Part shown: piece after piece, positions 12,746 to 25,800 of the stretch
Layout of the letters: the number at the start of each line of letters is the position of its first letter
Numbering within the stretch: the stretch's first letter is position 1
Assembly (NCBI RefSeq): GCF_000002995.4
Contig: NW_025062478.1
Span: 10,117,001 to 10,181,000, forward strand
Direction of reading: 5' to 3'
Length of the DNA: 64,000 bases
Source: Brugia malayi
Lineage: Eukaryota; Nematoda; Chromadorea; Rhabditida; Onchocercidae
Notes under the pieces: model-generated
What the model was told of the DNA's origin: nothing
Databases searched by the model: none
What the model saw: only the letters and a program-made list of their open reading frames with translations
Translations under genes and position numbers: made by a program

Positions 12746-14792
12746 GTAAGATATTTTGCTATTTTATAATCGAAAATGAAACATTAGAGAAAGGACAAAA
12801 AAGAAGGTAGTAAAAAATGTTGGAAGAAAAATAGAGCGGATGTAAAAATGAATGTGAAAGGCCAATGAAAAGTCAAAAAGAAAAAGGAAATAAAAAAAAA
12901 AACTCGAATTATTTCTCAAATTTTTATTTGCATATTTGGTGATATGCAAATTTGTGCACAATATAGCTAACTCTAGGTTTATTAAGCTTAACTTTTGTTG
13001 AAGAATGAAAAAAAGAAAAAAAAAACACTGATTAGGGAATCTGTTGAAATATAAAATTTTCACTGATTTATGATTTAACAAAAGGATTTCATGAAGAAAT
13101 TTCAGATTGGTAAGCCAGGAATATACGTTTTTTATCAAAAACTTGCAAGCTATACCATGTTGCAGTGATTTAAAGAATGAGTCAATTAATGAAGCTCTTT
13201 TCGCTAAGAATTAGTGTTCTGATATTTTGTGATTATTTTCTGTGCAGTTTGTTTCAGATGAGGGTAATTTAAATTTCACTGACATAATTTTTATAAAAGT
13301 ATCTGCTTATTAAATTTCATGACAGAGTTTTCATGTAAAAGTTTTGTTTCATACATTTGCTCAGATGATATCTTAGAAGTCACGGAAGCATCCTTCTTTT
13401 TTTTTTTTGCTTTTGTTTTTAAAATTTGGGTGAATTATTTTCACTTCTTCGTTTGCTTATTTAAAAGTATACTGATTGAAATTTTTTTTTTTTTTTTTGT
13501 TAGAATTATCAAAAATTTTACATTGTCTAAGAATTATCAAAAAAAAAAAAATTTTTTTACAGCATGATGAAATTTGTTGATTTATATATTCCAATTGTTA
13601 GGATAGATTTTTACTGATGAATTATTTGAATGTAATATAAAATAATAACATTGAAGAAGAACTAATGTACATTGTAATTCTTAGCATTCTCAATTGCCAT
13701 ATATAATTAGTAGAAAATGTTTTCTTTTTTTTTTTGTTTTGTTTTGCAATGGATTTTCGTAGATATTAAATGCCATATTTTAATATTCTGCCATATTTTT
13801 TTTTAAGTTAAGATCTGATGAAGATGATATTTGTTTGTGATAAATGTCAATATTTCCAATACATTCTTCAATTTCATTCACTTTATTCCGTTCAAAAATT
13901 AACTGATTCTGTGGTATGTTTCTTTCTTTCATTTTCATTTAGTCGTTTACTTTTTTCTTTTTTTTTGTGTGTGTGTGTGCAATCAGTTTTGGACGGGAAC
14001 GATTCACTTTTATTATTATTCATTGATTCCATTATGTGTATTTGCATATTATAATAAATAATTAGTTTTGATGTTGTTATTATGTTATCACTTATTCAAG
14101 AATAAGTTTAGATGAAAATGAGAGAAAGAGAAAGATGAACAAATAAAGGAAGGAAATCTAAAATGAAATTAAAAATGAAAACATCACCTTTCGCATTCCG
14201 TTAAAGTGTTTTTCTTTCAGTTGGATATTGCTAACAAAAAAATTCAAAAGGTTGGATGATTCAGTCATATTCTTCTAACTGTTCACTGAAATTAAATGAT
14301 CAATTATCAATGATCAACTAATCATGTTTAACAGATGATTATTCGTGATTTTAAATTTCTTCAATAATGTTTCAAAAATTTCCATCAATCTTTATAATAG
14401 ATGATTCAATGAAATGCTAAGTTCAAATCTGCGATAGTTAATCGGTTAAGCTAATTAACCAGCTCATTTGTCGTTACTAATTAAGTGCTTAAATTAGTAT
14501 GTATATTAGTAATGCAATACAGATGTAATAATTACATAACAAAGTGTGGATAATCAAAAAAAAAAAGGAAACATTGGGCAAAAAAAAAGGGAACGTTGGG
14601 CAATTCCTATGATCCAGTTATCTGATCTTTAAATATGCCAATCGATCAATCAATTAATCAATAATCAATATCAATGAGTAGTCAAACGATGATGATCCGT
14701 CAAATATTTATTACCGGAATTTGTCTTACCTGAACAAATAATTAATTCTTTTTTATCCTTCAATTGAAAAAATAAGAGAAGGTTGAATGTGA
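12746..14792. other. 3' region of VPS54 and intergenic sequence
   Basis: AT-rich sequence after the last VPS54 exon I can recognise. It should contain the missing short C-terminal exon and the 3' UTR. Candidate acceptors occur near 13250 and 13617, but neither leads to a convincing continuation of the VPS54 C-terminus. Open frames at 12764-13138 (minus) and 13818-14054 are composed of poly-T/poly-A reading and are not called. Confidence 0.5.
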
Positions 14793-14864
14793 TCCCATGT
14801 GGTCTAGTGGCTAGGATTCGTGGCTTTCACCCACGCGGCCCGGGTTCGATTCCCGGCATGGGAA
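14793..14864 (+). tRNA. tRNA-Glu (anticodon UUC)
   Basis: A 72-nt cloverleaf without intron. Acceptor arms TCCCATG and CATGGGA pair fully, with discriminator A at 14864. The anticodon arm is CGTGG-CTTTCAC-CCACG, giving anticodon TTC. The T arm is CCGGG-TTCGATT-CCCGG. Internal RNA polymerase III promoter elements are visible: A box TGGTCTAGTGG and B box GGTTCGATTCC. The first run of four T's downstream begins about 30 nt after the gene, a little far for a polymerase III terminator. No other tRNA lies in the window. Confidence 0.98.
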
Positions 14865-16634
14865 TTTCTCATATTGTTTAATATGGGAAAATGACAGTTT
14901 TGTGATTTAGCGCGTCTTTTTATTGCTGATAATTTCTCATTCCATTGAATGGAAATCCTTGATGGTATGGTATACATCTCGTCTTATACTCATTTACTAG
15001 TTAAATATACATGCACAAGTAAATAAATAATTAAATGCTCCACTTAGTATCATTCGGAGATTTCTCGTCTTTCAAATATTTACGTATCTCTTCTCTTCAC
15101 AAAGAAATAGCTAAAATTTTTTCGAATTTCAACACAAATGAATCAAAGAAAAAGGTTAAGAATATTAGTATTATCAGTATTATGAAGAGGTAGCTGGGTA
15201 CTGTATGTTCGCTACCGTATCGCTATTAATACTATGGAGAGCTGGATGGATACTGTATGTTTGCTACAGTATCACCCACCTATCAGTATTGTAAAAGGAG
15301 TTAAGAAAGTAATGTAAGTTTAGAAACGAATAGAAATAGTTTATTAGTAAAAAAAAAAGCGCTTCATTTCATTTTTACATTCCGCATGCGTTTTCTGCTC
15401 TTTCTGTTTTACAGTATGCATCCTTGCAGTTAATGCTTCACAGTAAGTAGCGAAAAAATGAAACAGCGAAAAAATAAATTTCTCTGGCATTATTATCATT
15501 ATTGTTTATTGTTTGTTGTTTATTGCTATTGTTTGTTATTTGTTGCTTGTTATCTGCTGTTTGTTTGTGGTATACGTGTTTTCTATGCTTTTGCTAGTTA
15601 AATATTACAGGGAATGATCAGTAGTTTATGCTTTCTTTGGGGGGTGCATAAATTATCAAAAAATATTTGGAACTGCTCTTTTTTTTTTTTTTTTTTTGAA
15701 GAATAACAATTAAACTAGTGATGTTTGTCGATTTATTGCGCTTAAGTCGAAAGTTAAGTTCATTTAGTCAATCAAATTACTCGCAATTAATTCATTCATC
15801 ATTAAGTCATGACTTATGATTACTAGTATTTTTGTAATTATATTTATTCCATTTTTATTTTCCCTTAATTGATTTAGATTTTGAACTCAGTTAGCAGATC
15901 GGAGTAATTAAATAAGCAGCATTTGACATTTCACACAACTCTTCTTATTCATCAAGATTTCACTCTACTATCACTTTTATACTTTAATGACAATACAAGT
16001 AATTAATGTTAACATTTTTAGTCTTCAAATACAGGAGAAAAAAAAAATTAGAAAAGAAATAATTAGTTACAAATTAGTAAAAAAAAAAAGACACAAAAAA
16101 CAATGGCATAAATGGAAAGACGAAAGTTATTTCTTTTAATGAATACTTTAAAATGATTCATATGAAATTAAACAAAACTATTAAAATTGATCTTTTCTTC
16201 TTTTTGTCCTTTTTTTCTTTGGATCGAAATGTTAAGAATATTCAAGTGGAATTATCATATTTGATAATTTTAAAATCTATCTTCTGTATTTACCACTTTT
16301 AAACCTAATTGATATGACGCAGAAATGTCGATGAAGTGAAATTAAATGTTCCTAAAATAAAGCCAAGCATTGTTAGCTTTCATTTAGCTTAGTTCGTTTC
16401 TCTGTTAAATCAAGCGCTTCCAATTCATCATTCTCATTCATCCATCTTTCATCATAAATTCTCTTTGAAATATTCATCGAGTCACATTTCACTCTTCTAA
16501 TCTCTTCTTTGCTATGCGAATATATCACACTTTTTACTGCTCTGTAATTTCACTTAAACATTTCACTCACTTAATTCAATAATTATTTAAATCATTTTGT
16601 TGCTTCAATTTGGATATTACGGATAACAAACATT
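14865..16634. other. Intergenic region between tRNA-Glu and the STAT gene
   Basis: AT-rich DNA downstream of both neighbours. It holds a pair of related segments at about 15187-15272 (GCTGG..TACTGTATGTT.GCTAC.GTATC, twice) with a hairpin at 15250-15272, and another TACAGTATG at 15410. The right end should be the STAT 3' UTR. No coding pattern was seen. Confidence 0.6.
15250..15272. repeat. Perfect 8-bp inverted repeat
   Basis: ATACTGTA, a 7-nt spacer TGTTTGC, then TACAGTAT. It is the right-hand part of a partly duplicated segment starting near 15187. The same arm sequence returns at 21279 and 24151-24172. Confidence 0.8.
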
Positions 16635-18026
16635 TCAATCTAAAATAGAGCTAAATGATTTTTGAAAAATAATTATTAATACAATTTAACTTTCATTGAG
16701 TACAACAATTTACTTACCCATCAGTAGTGATATTTCGGGTAACATTATTGATATTGTTATTTTCCAATCTTCTCTGTTCTAATTTCACATTTCCATCGCT
16801 TTCCTTATCGCTAGTTGAATCACCGCTAATTGAATCACTGGTTGAAGTACCATTAAATACGGTATAAAACGATGAAGCATGTAACAAAAGTTCAACGTAT
16901 GCTATAATGTATGCAAATTTAAATTTACATTTCATCTCATTTAAAAATTGAACTGCAAAATAGCGCCTTATCTCATTTAGTAATTAAACTGTAAAATTCC
17001 ATTTTATTTTTTCTAGAAGTTATACTGATTCTATCCGTTGACAGATTATTAAATTTATTGAAGAAATAAGCAGAAGAAAATGAAAAATTCAATAAAATCA
17101 TATAAAATATTCGATTTATTGCAAGCAAGAAATCATTGTTTCAAATATTATTATCATTATTACTATTATTACTTACATTGCACAAGGCTTGAAAGTTCCG
17201 TGGTATGGCTGCTATTACTGGTGACAACGTTGTTGACGTTGTTTTGAGTGTGAGTCAATTTTTCACCAGTAAGTGGATTGACACGGATCGTTTCATTGTC
17301 ACGTGTTTCCACGCAATTATTTTGCAGTCGCATTGTATTATAATCGTGGAAAATTGTTGTTTTGCTAAAAAATGAAAAAAAGAGAAAGTTCAAAATTTAT
17401 TAATTGAAAAATTCTTTTAATAAACTTTTTTTAATAAGGAAAAAGTGAAATAATTAATTATTTGCAATTTTAGAAAAATCAATAAAATTTTGTAAAAGAT
17501 ACTTACAGTGGAGTAGCAATAGCTAAATTGCTCTCATCACGATTTTTACCATCAAAAGTTTGAAGTTGAACGATACGATCATAGCTTTTTAGGAATGATT
17601 CATCCATTAATATTTCAGCAATTCCCTGTTTGAAATCTTTGATCTGTTCCGAGGACAGTGATCCCATCAATGGTTTACCATTATTATCTCTGTTTATCAA
17701 AATATTTTTTTTTTCTTTCCACATACTTTCTTATCATTAAACAAATAAAATTTCAGAAATTTTTGACTAATAATTCAATGTGATCACTTAAAAGAAATTT
17801 AAATTATTTCAAAATTCGTTCCATAAATTTTATTTTTCGAAAATTTAATATTAAATTATAATTGTTATAATTGTTAATTGCTAAATTATATTTGTTATAA
17901 TATTAAATTATTTTTAGGTTAATTCATTAAAGTTTTCTTATTAGTCCAAAAAATTGCTTTTTAAAGTTATAAAATTAATCATTTAAATACATACTTGTGC
18001 ATATGAATAAATTGATTAGCACAATT

Positions 18027-18067
<41 letters not shown>

Positions 18068-21000
18068 AAAAATGATTATAGCATACGGTAGGTATATATA
18101 CGGTAGGAAAGGATTAGCTTAGCTTACTTGCTGAAATTTGTGAATGCAAATGAAATATAGCCAGCATTTTCATCGCAAAATCTTAAATAAATAGCTTTTG
18201 TCAAAGTGCCACATTTCCTGTCATTTTCTTCCATTGCTTTGAAAACTTTTGCAATACTTTGTATGCTTGTTAAGGTTAAAATTCTGCAAATTAATCATCA
18301 AAAAATGTAAAAATTACAAAACTATGAAAAATAATTTGTTCAAAAAAAAAAAAATAATAATCAACTTAACACAATTGAAAAAATTCTCAGTTAAAAATAA
18401 GTTAGATTAATTACCTATTATTAAACAAGCTTAATATTGATTGATATTCATTCATTGGAATTGTTGGTTTCTTTGTTTTAGCAGCTATAAAATCACTAAA
18501 TGACAAAAATCTTTTAAATTAATTTTCCAATCAATTAATCGTTTAAATCAATTAAGATAGAAAAAAGTTTAGTAACATTTTAATCTATGATCATCTCCAG
18601 GAATAATTTTCTATGAATCTCGAGAATATTTCTAAGAATGACAATATGTTAATATATGATCATTTCCGTGATCATTTCTAAGAATGATATTCTAAGAATT
18701 TCTAAAATTTTCTAGAAATTGAAAGCTTAATAAGGCAAAATCATTTCAATTTTAATATTAACTAAGATTAAAAGACTAAATGGTTGAAGTAAGAAATTAT
18801 CTAATGAATTTAGTACAAATTTTTATAATTTTTAAATAGCTAGCGTATATATATAAATAGCTAGCACAAATTTTTTATAAATTTTCGTTCAAAAAAAAAA
18901 TTATATAGCACAAAAAAAGGTTGCAACGTACTAACTTTTTAAATTACAATTAATCAAAATGTTATAAAAATGTTTCATTTGTAATTTTTCATCCAATAAA
19001 AGTATATGAGACAAAACAATAAATTAATTCATTCAATATATATTATCAACTTCTCAATTATTAGATATACTTAAATTAAAATTTAAATTTGAATTTATTA
19101 CATTTTTTATCAACATTAGATAATGCTGGACAAAATTTATGGCCAACATCGATAATTATTTCCGTTGCACGATACAACCATTGCCAGAGATTATGTGGTA
19201 ATTCGGTAATATTATCAGCAAGACTAATACATTTATTCTGGAAATTATTTATCCTATTATTCAACAATAATTATTTGTTTATTTCATATTTAAAATATTA
19301 TCAAATTTGAATTATTATTTACTTCAATACAGATATACTACATAAAAATTTCAATTGAAAAATTTTATTTAATACATCATTTTCTAATTATTATTATTGT
19401 CAAACGAATTTAAAAAAAAAAAAAAAAAAAAAAAACTTACCACCATAAGTTCATTTTTACTAACTAATACACTATCAACTACCATTTCTGTTAATAATCT
19501 GTGTTTTAGTTTAATTACACCATTTCCTTCATTGATATTTTTAATATTACCAAATAAATGCTTCTCCAATTGTTCACATTCCTCTTCATTAGCTTTTCGA
19601 ATTCTAAAAATATCAGATAACAATTTTATCATATATACTCTTTTCATCTAAGCTTTCTTCAAAATATTCCATTCTTCTAAAAATTTAAAAAATTCTAAAA
19701 TGATTCAGCAATTCACTTCTACCTTGGATAAAATAACATGCATTGAACATGCAGTAATTCATCAGTATCTAGCGCACGTGCTGAATTCAATTGCGCTTTT
19801 ACGAAATATTTCAATGCTTTTTTCAAAATACCCCATGGCACTTTTTGCTTATTACTATTTGATGTGACATCTTCTTGATCACTTGGTTGATTATGCTAAA
19901 AAAAAATGAAAATATTAATAAAATTCAAAAGAAAAGTTTAAAAAATTTTTACATTTTTAAACAAATCTATCCTAAAAATTAGTACAAAAATATTACAATA
20001 TCATACATTTCTTTTTCTAAACTGAAGAAATAATATATTCCATCGTTTTTTACATTTCAATAATTTTTTATCAATTGAATTTCAAAATTTGAGAATTGCT
20101 GGTATAGATGCTTTTTGAATAGAAATAAAAATTCGAATATTGCTTAACGAATTGCTCTCGATCGAGTAATCGTGGCCAATAGATGAAATTTAACAATGAT
20201 TCGGTCTGATCATTGGTAATTGCAATTAAGAATTCATGAGATAGGACAACCTGTAATACATTGGTCATAAATTATCAGTTATCTTAGCTATAGAAAAAGA
20301 CCATTAAAGTATAACTTACGTGTTTTACGATTAATTTATTTTCAATATTTAATGCAACATCAATTTGAATTGCATAACGCGTCGATAACTGACGTCGATC
20401 AATCATTGAATTTAACGTTACACCCTATAAAACAAAAACATTTTTATTTATCACATCTAAATTATAATAATTAGAAATTCTCTAAGTTAGAAAAAATAAG
20501 AGAGAAGACGAAGAAAATATAAACTCTAGAAATATATTTTTATTATTTTCGTTTTTTTTCTTTTTTTTTTTTTTGCAACATTTATTCAAACTGATCGATA
20601 GCACAAAAATCGCCAATTCAGTGGCGCAAAATGACCATTTTCACAAACCAATTCCGGAAATATTGCGCATAGCGTTCCGTGTTCATATTTCAAATTAGTC
20701 CTTTTTACATTTTCACCATACTGCTCCGATAAAATATTGGTGCTACATTCAGGTGATACTTGACTTATCAACAATCTTCCATTCATATTCACCACAACAC
20801 CATGTTGATCGTGATATTTCGTAGCTGACGTACCTTCACGTTGAGTTAAAATTAGTCGACCAGCTGTTTGTCTACAATCTTTTTTTTCTTTATTTTGCTA
20901 AATTATTCAAATGATTTTTCTCTTGCATATGTTATTATACAAATATAATATTTTATGCTTACTTGTTGAAAAGCAAAAAAGAAAGAAAAAGATATTCCAA

Positions 21001-22870
21001 AATAAATACCTATCACCTGGATCACCAGATAATTTCACCAATGTTGCACGAAAAAATGCTTCTACTACACGTGGATATATCATATCAGAATTTGGTTCAG
21101 CTATTGCACAAACTCTAAAATATTTTTCAATTCAAAATGAATTTAACATTGTCACATCAGACGATTAATAGATTGAAATCATACAAAATTTGCAATTACA
21201 AATGATAGGAATGTAATTTTGAGTAATTTTATTGGTGTTATTACGATAATTTGATAAGGAATAATAGCGTATAAATCTTACAGTATGAAAAATTGTAAAT
21301 CTTACAGTACGAAAAAATGTAAATCCTACAGTGCGTGCAAATCATACAGTACGAAAAAAGCATACCGTACTCTCATTGTTGGATGTGACGTACGACATTT
21401 GACAACATTTCGAGCACGATGTATCAAAGGAGCAAAATCCAATTCCATGCCAACTAGGCTATTATCATCATCGGGACATTTTTCATAATGCATCTTTGGC
21501 CATTCAATTATAATAGATCTGAAATAGGTATGCAATACTTATAAAAGAAAAATATTAATTAAATTACCTTAATTTCAAATTGATAAGTAATTAATCGGCT
21601 AATTCAATTCCTTATCGTATATTATGAGCATTACAAGATTGTAATCATTAGAATGAGAAATTATGCCATAAAACTAAAAACATCCGCTAATTTTGCACAA
21701 TATAGAAGATAACCACAAATCAGTAAAAAATAAATTTCATACTTTTTCAATTTCATTTATCGATTAGATTAAGGTAATAATAATTTTGAAAAATGAATTT
21801 TGACTAACTAAGGAAACTTTCTAGGGAATTTAATGCACTTGAATGTTGTTCTATCAAATTTCCTACAAGAAATTCCATACACTGATCAATGATTATTTTC
21901 TTTTTGAAATTAGATAATAGTCGTAAATTTTTCAAAAGGATTTACTCTTGAATGATCTGTTCGATAAGTGCTAACTGCGCCTGATGTTGCTCATTAGGTA
22001 ACTGCGCTGTTGATACATCACTTAGTAATGGTGCAAATCTGAAATGTCAATTTAACTATTGTAACAGCAATTACATTAACATCTGTAAATTGAAAATTAA
22101 TTTTATTGGAACTTTTTGTTAAAATTCTATCCGCAAGAATATCTTGAAAAAAATTGGGAGAATTATTTATTAAATTATTAGATATATCTCGAGAACCACG
22201 TGCTATATTTTGTTTTGCAGAAAAGAATTTTCTTTAATCACTCTTCTACTAATCATTCTTAACATATCTAATCTAAAAATAGAAATGCTAATAATTTTTT
22301 AAATCAACTAGAAGTTTGATAATAAATTTTTAACAAATTAAAATATGCAGAAACCTTGACATCACTTCTAACTCATCTATTTTGTACGGTTGAACCAGCA
22401 AACTTGCCTTTCTTTGACAATTTAGCCACTGAAAATTTAATTGAGCAAATGTGAAATTATCGAGTTGCATATGAAATTTCTATTTTTTTGCAACATTTTT
22501 GATTCATTTCGAAATTCGAATTATTTTCATATATTTCTAATTCCAATAAAATATTTTAAACTTAAATAAGCCAGTAATTATTCAAATGAATTAATTGAAT
22601 TATGAATGAAATTAATACATTAGTAATTAAATATTAATACATTAAATAAATTTGCAGCAATTAATTTATGACTCATTTTTTTTTATTTTTTTGTTTTTGG
22701 AAATCAAATATTTTAAAAAATTTTTATAGAACCTTTCGTTTTTCACCCATTAACGTTGCAAGCTTTCTTCGGCTATGATATAAATTTGCGATATTTTTTT
22801 GAAATGCGCTGCTATCACCTGAAGCATCATTTTTTGATTTGGAACTATTGCTGAATACTGGTGAAATCAT
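16635..22870 (-). CDS. STAT-family transcription factor
   Basis: Predicted latent cytoplasmic transcription factor that dimerises through a phospho-Tyr/SH2 contact and binds DNA. The start is ATG at 22870, five bases after a TTTCCAG site suited to trans-splicing. The order is a short coiled-coil remnant (residues about 1-100, WLNCQRKASLLVQPYKIDEL), a beta-rich DNA-binding domain (exons 21519 to about 20100, with VNMNGRLLISQVSPE and VVLSHEFLIAITNDQTESL, the latter matching the STAT 'V..TNxNQ..A.A.I.W' strand), a linker (VPWGILKKALKYFV), then an SH2 domain whose phosphotyrosine-binding strand reads AIYLRFCDENAGYISFAF, with the invariant Arg in LRF. Tyr in FHDYNTM after the SH2 is the best candidate for the activating tyrosine. 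The tail is Ser/Asn-rich. The usual N-terminal oligomerisation domain is absent, as reported for some nematode STATs. The final exon appears tiny: the 16719 donor is phase 1 and an acceptor near 16640 gives Asp then TGA. Which nematode paralogue it is (sta-1 or sta-2 type) is not resolved. Confidence 0.82.
18029..18065 (+). repeat. (CA)n microsatellite
   Basis: About 18 uninterrupted CA units within a STAT intron. Followed closely by GCATACGGTAGGTATATATACGGTAGG-type sequence. Confidence 0.97.
21274..21370 (+). repeat. Degenerate TACAGTAYG repeats in a STAT intron
   Basis: Four or five short, irregularly spaced units of the form CTTACAGTATGAAAAA / CTTACAGTACGAAAAAA / CCTACAGTGCG / CATACAGTACGAAAAAA / CATACCGTAC. 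They lie just beside the donor of the STAT exon ending in THPTMRVR, whose donor is part of the last unit. The plus-strand reading of this block is only repeat translation. Confidence 0.75.
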
Positions 22871-25800
22871 AACACCTGGAAATAATTTCTTATATGATAT
22901 TTCATTGATAAATTTTTTAAGTGAACAAATTTTTCAAATTGTATTTGAAATTAAAAAAACAAATATTAGAAGGAATAATTTAACATTTAACTTAATTCAA
23001 CTTTATGATTTTGTCTTTTCTCTCCTTATTGTCGCATATTAGTGTTAGAATTTTGATTAAATTATTGGATAAAAAAGAGATTTTTTTTTCTACTTGGTAC
23101 TGAAGAATACAATATGCTAATATTTATTATAACAATATCGATCAATTTGTATTCCTGTTTTTTAATTATCCCAGAATGAAAAGTTAATAAACAAATAAAT
23201 GATAATGAAGAGGAGAGCACCATTTATTCAGAATTAATTTATACTTGTTATATTATATCATTTATTCTATTTTATTGCTTCAGAAAATATATAATAGTTT
23301 TTTTTTTTTTATTTGCACTATTAAATTTTCTAAAAGATAATTAGATATAACACATGAAAATATCAAATAACACAACACATTGTGTCAGATGTCGTTAACC
23401 AATTATAAAAATTTTTAAAAGATCTGAAAAACTTTACAGTACTCTTTTTAAATTTTCATATTATATTTGACTTATTATATTTGTAATTTAAAATTAAAAC
23501 ATTTATTTCGCATCAAATTAAAACAAATTTTTTAATAGATTTTTTGCGCATATTTTAATGCTTTATAATCAAAAAAATAAATAAGAAACGAAAAAAGAGA
23601 AAATGACTACTAATGATAATAATTTGAAGTTGACAAAAAAAAAAAAAAGAAAAATGAAAAGAACCAGGAAGAAGAGAAAGAAGAAGAAGAAGCAAGCACT
23701 AAGCTATTCTGATAACGTCTTAACACTGAACACATTTATACAATCTATCCTTATGTTTATATGCCACGCTCAATTTCATGAAAGCAATGATATGATAAGA
23801 GATGTTCCATTTATCATTCATCATACCATATCAGACCAATTTTTAAGCAAATACCATACGAAATGAAGAAAAGAAAAAACCCTTTTATTTACTTTATACT
23901 TTTAGTATAAATGATAAAAAACGATCAATTTTTAGTATGATAAATTTCAAAACCAAAATTTTTCTGTTATTCCCGCATTAATCACAACTGAAATCACTGA
24001 TATTTTAAATTAAAAAAAAAAAAAAAGAAGCTCAGATGTTATAATTTTTATTTCCAAAACTTTTGAAATTTTTTGGAATAATTTTATATTCCGTGATTAA
24101 ATACAATTTGAAATAATCATACCGTATAAATGCATACAGCATGGAATAATCATACTGTAGAGATACAGTATGAAATGATCATAATGTATGAATATGTAAG
24201 AAAAAACGAACAAATATTATTTATAATATTAAATCATTTTAGCAATATTATTGTTTTTCTCTTTTTTTCTTATCTTTTTTTGTTTCTTCATTTATCTTTC
24301 TCTCCTTTTTGATTTTTTTTTTCTTTTTTAAATTTAATCCACCTAAAATTAGTTGACAAAATTAATTGATCTAAATTAAATATATAACTGACACAAAAAA
24401 TATTGGTAGGAATTAGTTGCAGAAAAAGAACTGATCACATGCTTCATCTTATCAGAATTATGCTTAGAATGAACTAATGCATTGATAAAGAAAAAGAAAT
24501 CATATCATTATTTCTTCTTGTACTTCATTTCTATCATTCCAATTTTTTTTTTTTTTTTGTTTACATAAAAAAATCATTTTCTTTCTCATCAACAACCTTA
24601 TCATTTAGGCAATATATAATTTAGCTAACATTCTTTGCTAATTTTCATTAAAATTAGAAATTATTCTTGCAAATTAAAATTTATCAAAATATCAATATGC
24701 TTGATATTATAATCTTATAACATCTTATTATTCTTATTATTACAATATCAAAAACAAAAATGATTAATAGAGTTGCTAAATAAGTCATAATAATATTATT
24801 CATGTTACGTATAATTAGTGTAATTATACATTAAATTTGTTGTTTTATTACTAATTATTACATTTTGCACAACTAATTAATTATCATCATAAAATATACT
24901 TTTTATAATAATAAACACAAAAAAAAAGTAATACAATAGTTGTTGATGCTATAATTTAATTACACCTACACATATGACTTTTCCTTTAACAGTTTAAATT
25001 GAACGCTAAACTTTAAAATAAGCTATTATGCAAGAATAGTGATAAAATAATGTAAGGAATATTTTTTTTTTTTTTTTTTTAAATAGCAAATTTTGAAAAT
25101 TATCTTTACTTCCTGTAATATTATTAGTTAACAAATATTTATTTCATCATTTAATACTATTTGCTAAAAATGCTAGCATTTTTAGCATAAAAATTTTTTA
25201 TTACTTCATTTTTCAATCGGATGACTAACTATTTGACAAATATTTTAATTATCTGATAGTGTGTAAAATTATTCATCAAATAAAGTCATAATTTTAGTTA
25301 TTTTATAACAATCTTTGTGTAATTTAAATTTACAAATGTAAATTATTCATTTGTTCAATTCAAACTTTTATAATATTTTGTTTGATATTTTGAATTGTAT
25401 TACTGATAATATTTGCAATAATTACCATTTTATTGGTGCATTTAAAAATTTTTTCATCTTTACATACTTTAAAAATAGAACAAAAACCATATCCATCCAT
25501 TATTCCACTTACTTTGCATTTATAATTTAAATATTAGGGCAAATTTGAATAACAAAAATATGTGAACTGACAATGTATTTCCTAATTATCGGATCAAGTC
25601 CATCCCTGAATGAATGAATGAATGAATTCATCGTTTTGAGCGCATTCATCCATCATCCATACAATTTATTACAATTTTTCGATCCCTCATTAAATATTCC
25701 AACTACTATCGTTTCTTCTGGAATGAAATATTCATTCATTTATAGAAGCTTGACAGTTCCATTAATATTTTCCGGTTTCCTTTCAACTAATATCACTTTC

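Noticed and set aside
21285..21488. Open frame with CKSYSTKK-type repeats on the plus strand
   Set aside because: It is the antisense reading of TACAGTAYG repeats in a STAT intron, running into the antisense of a real STAT exon.
23603..23866. Lys/Arg-rich open frame resembling a basic nuclear protein
   Set aside because: The basic stretch comes from an A/G homopurine tract, there is no splice context or family pattern, and the rest is ordinary AT-rich intergenic reading.
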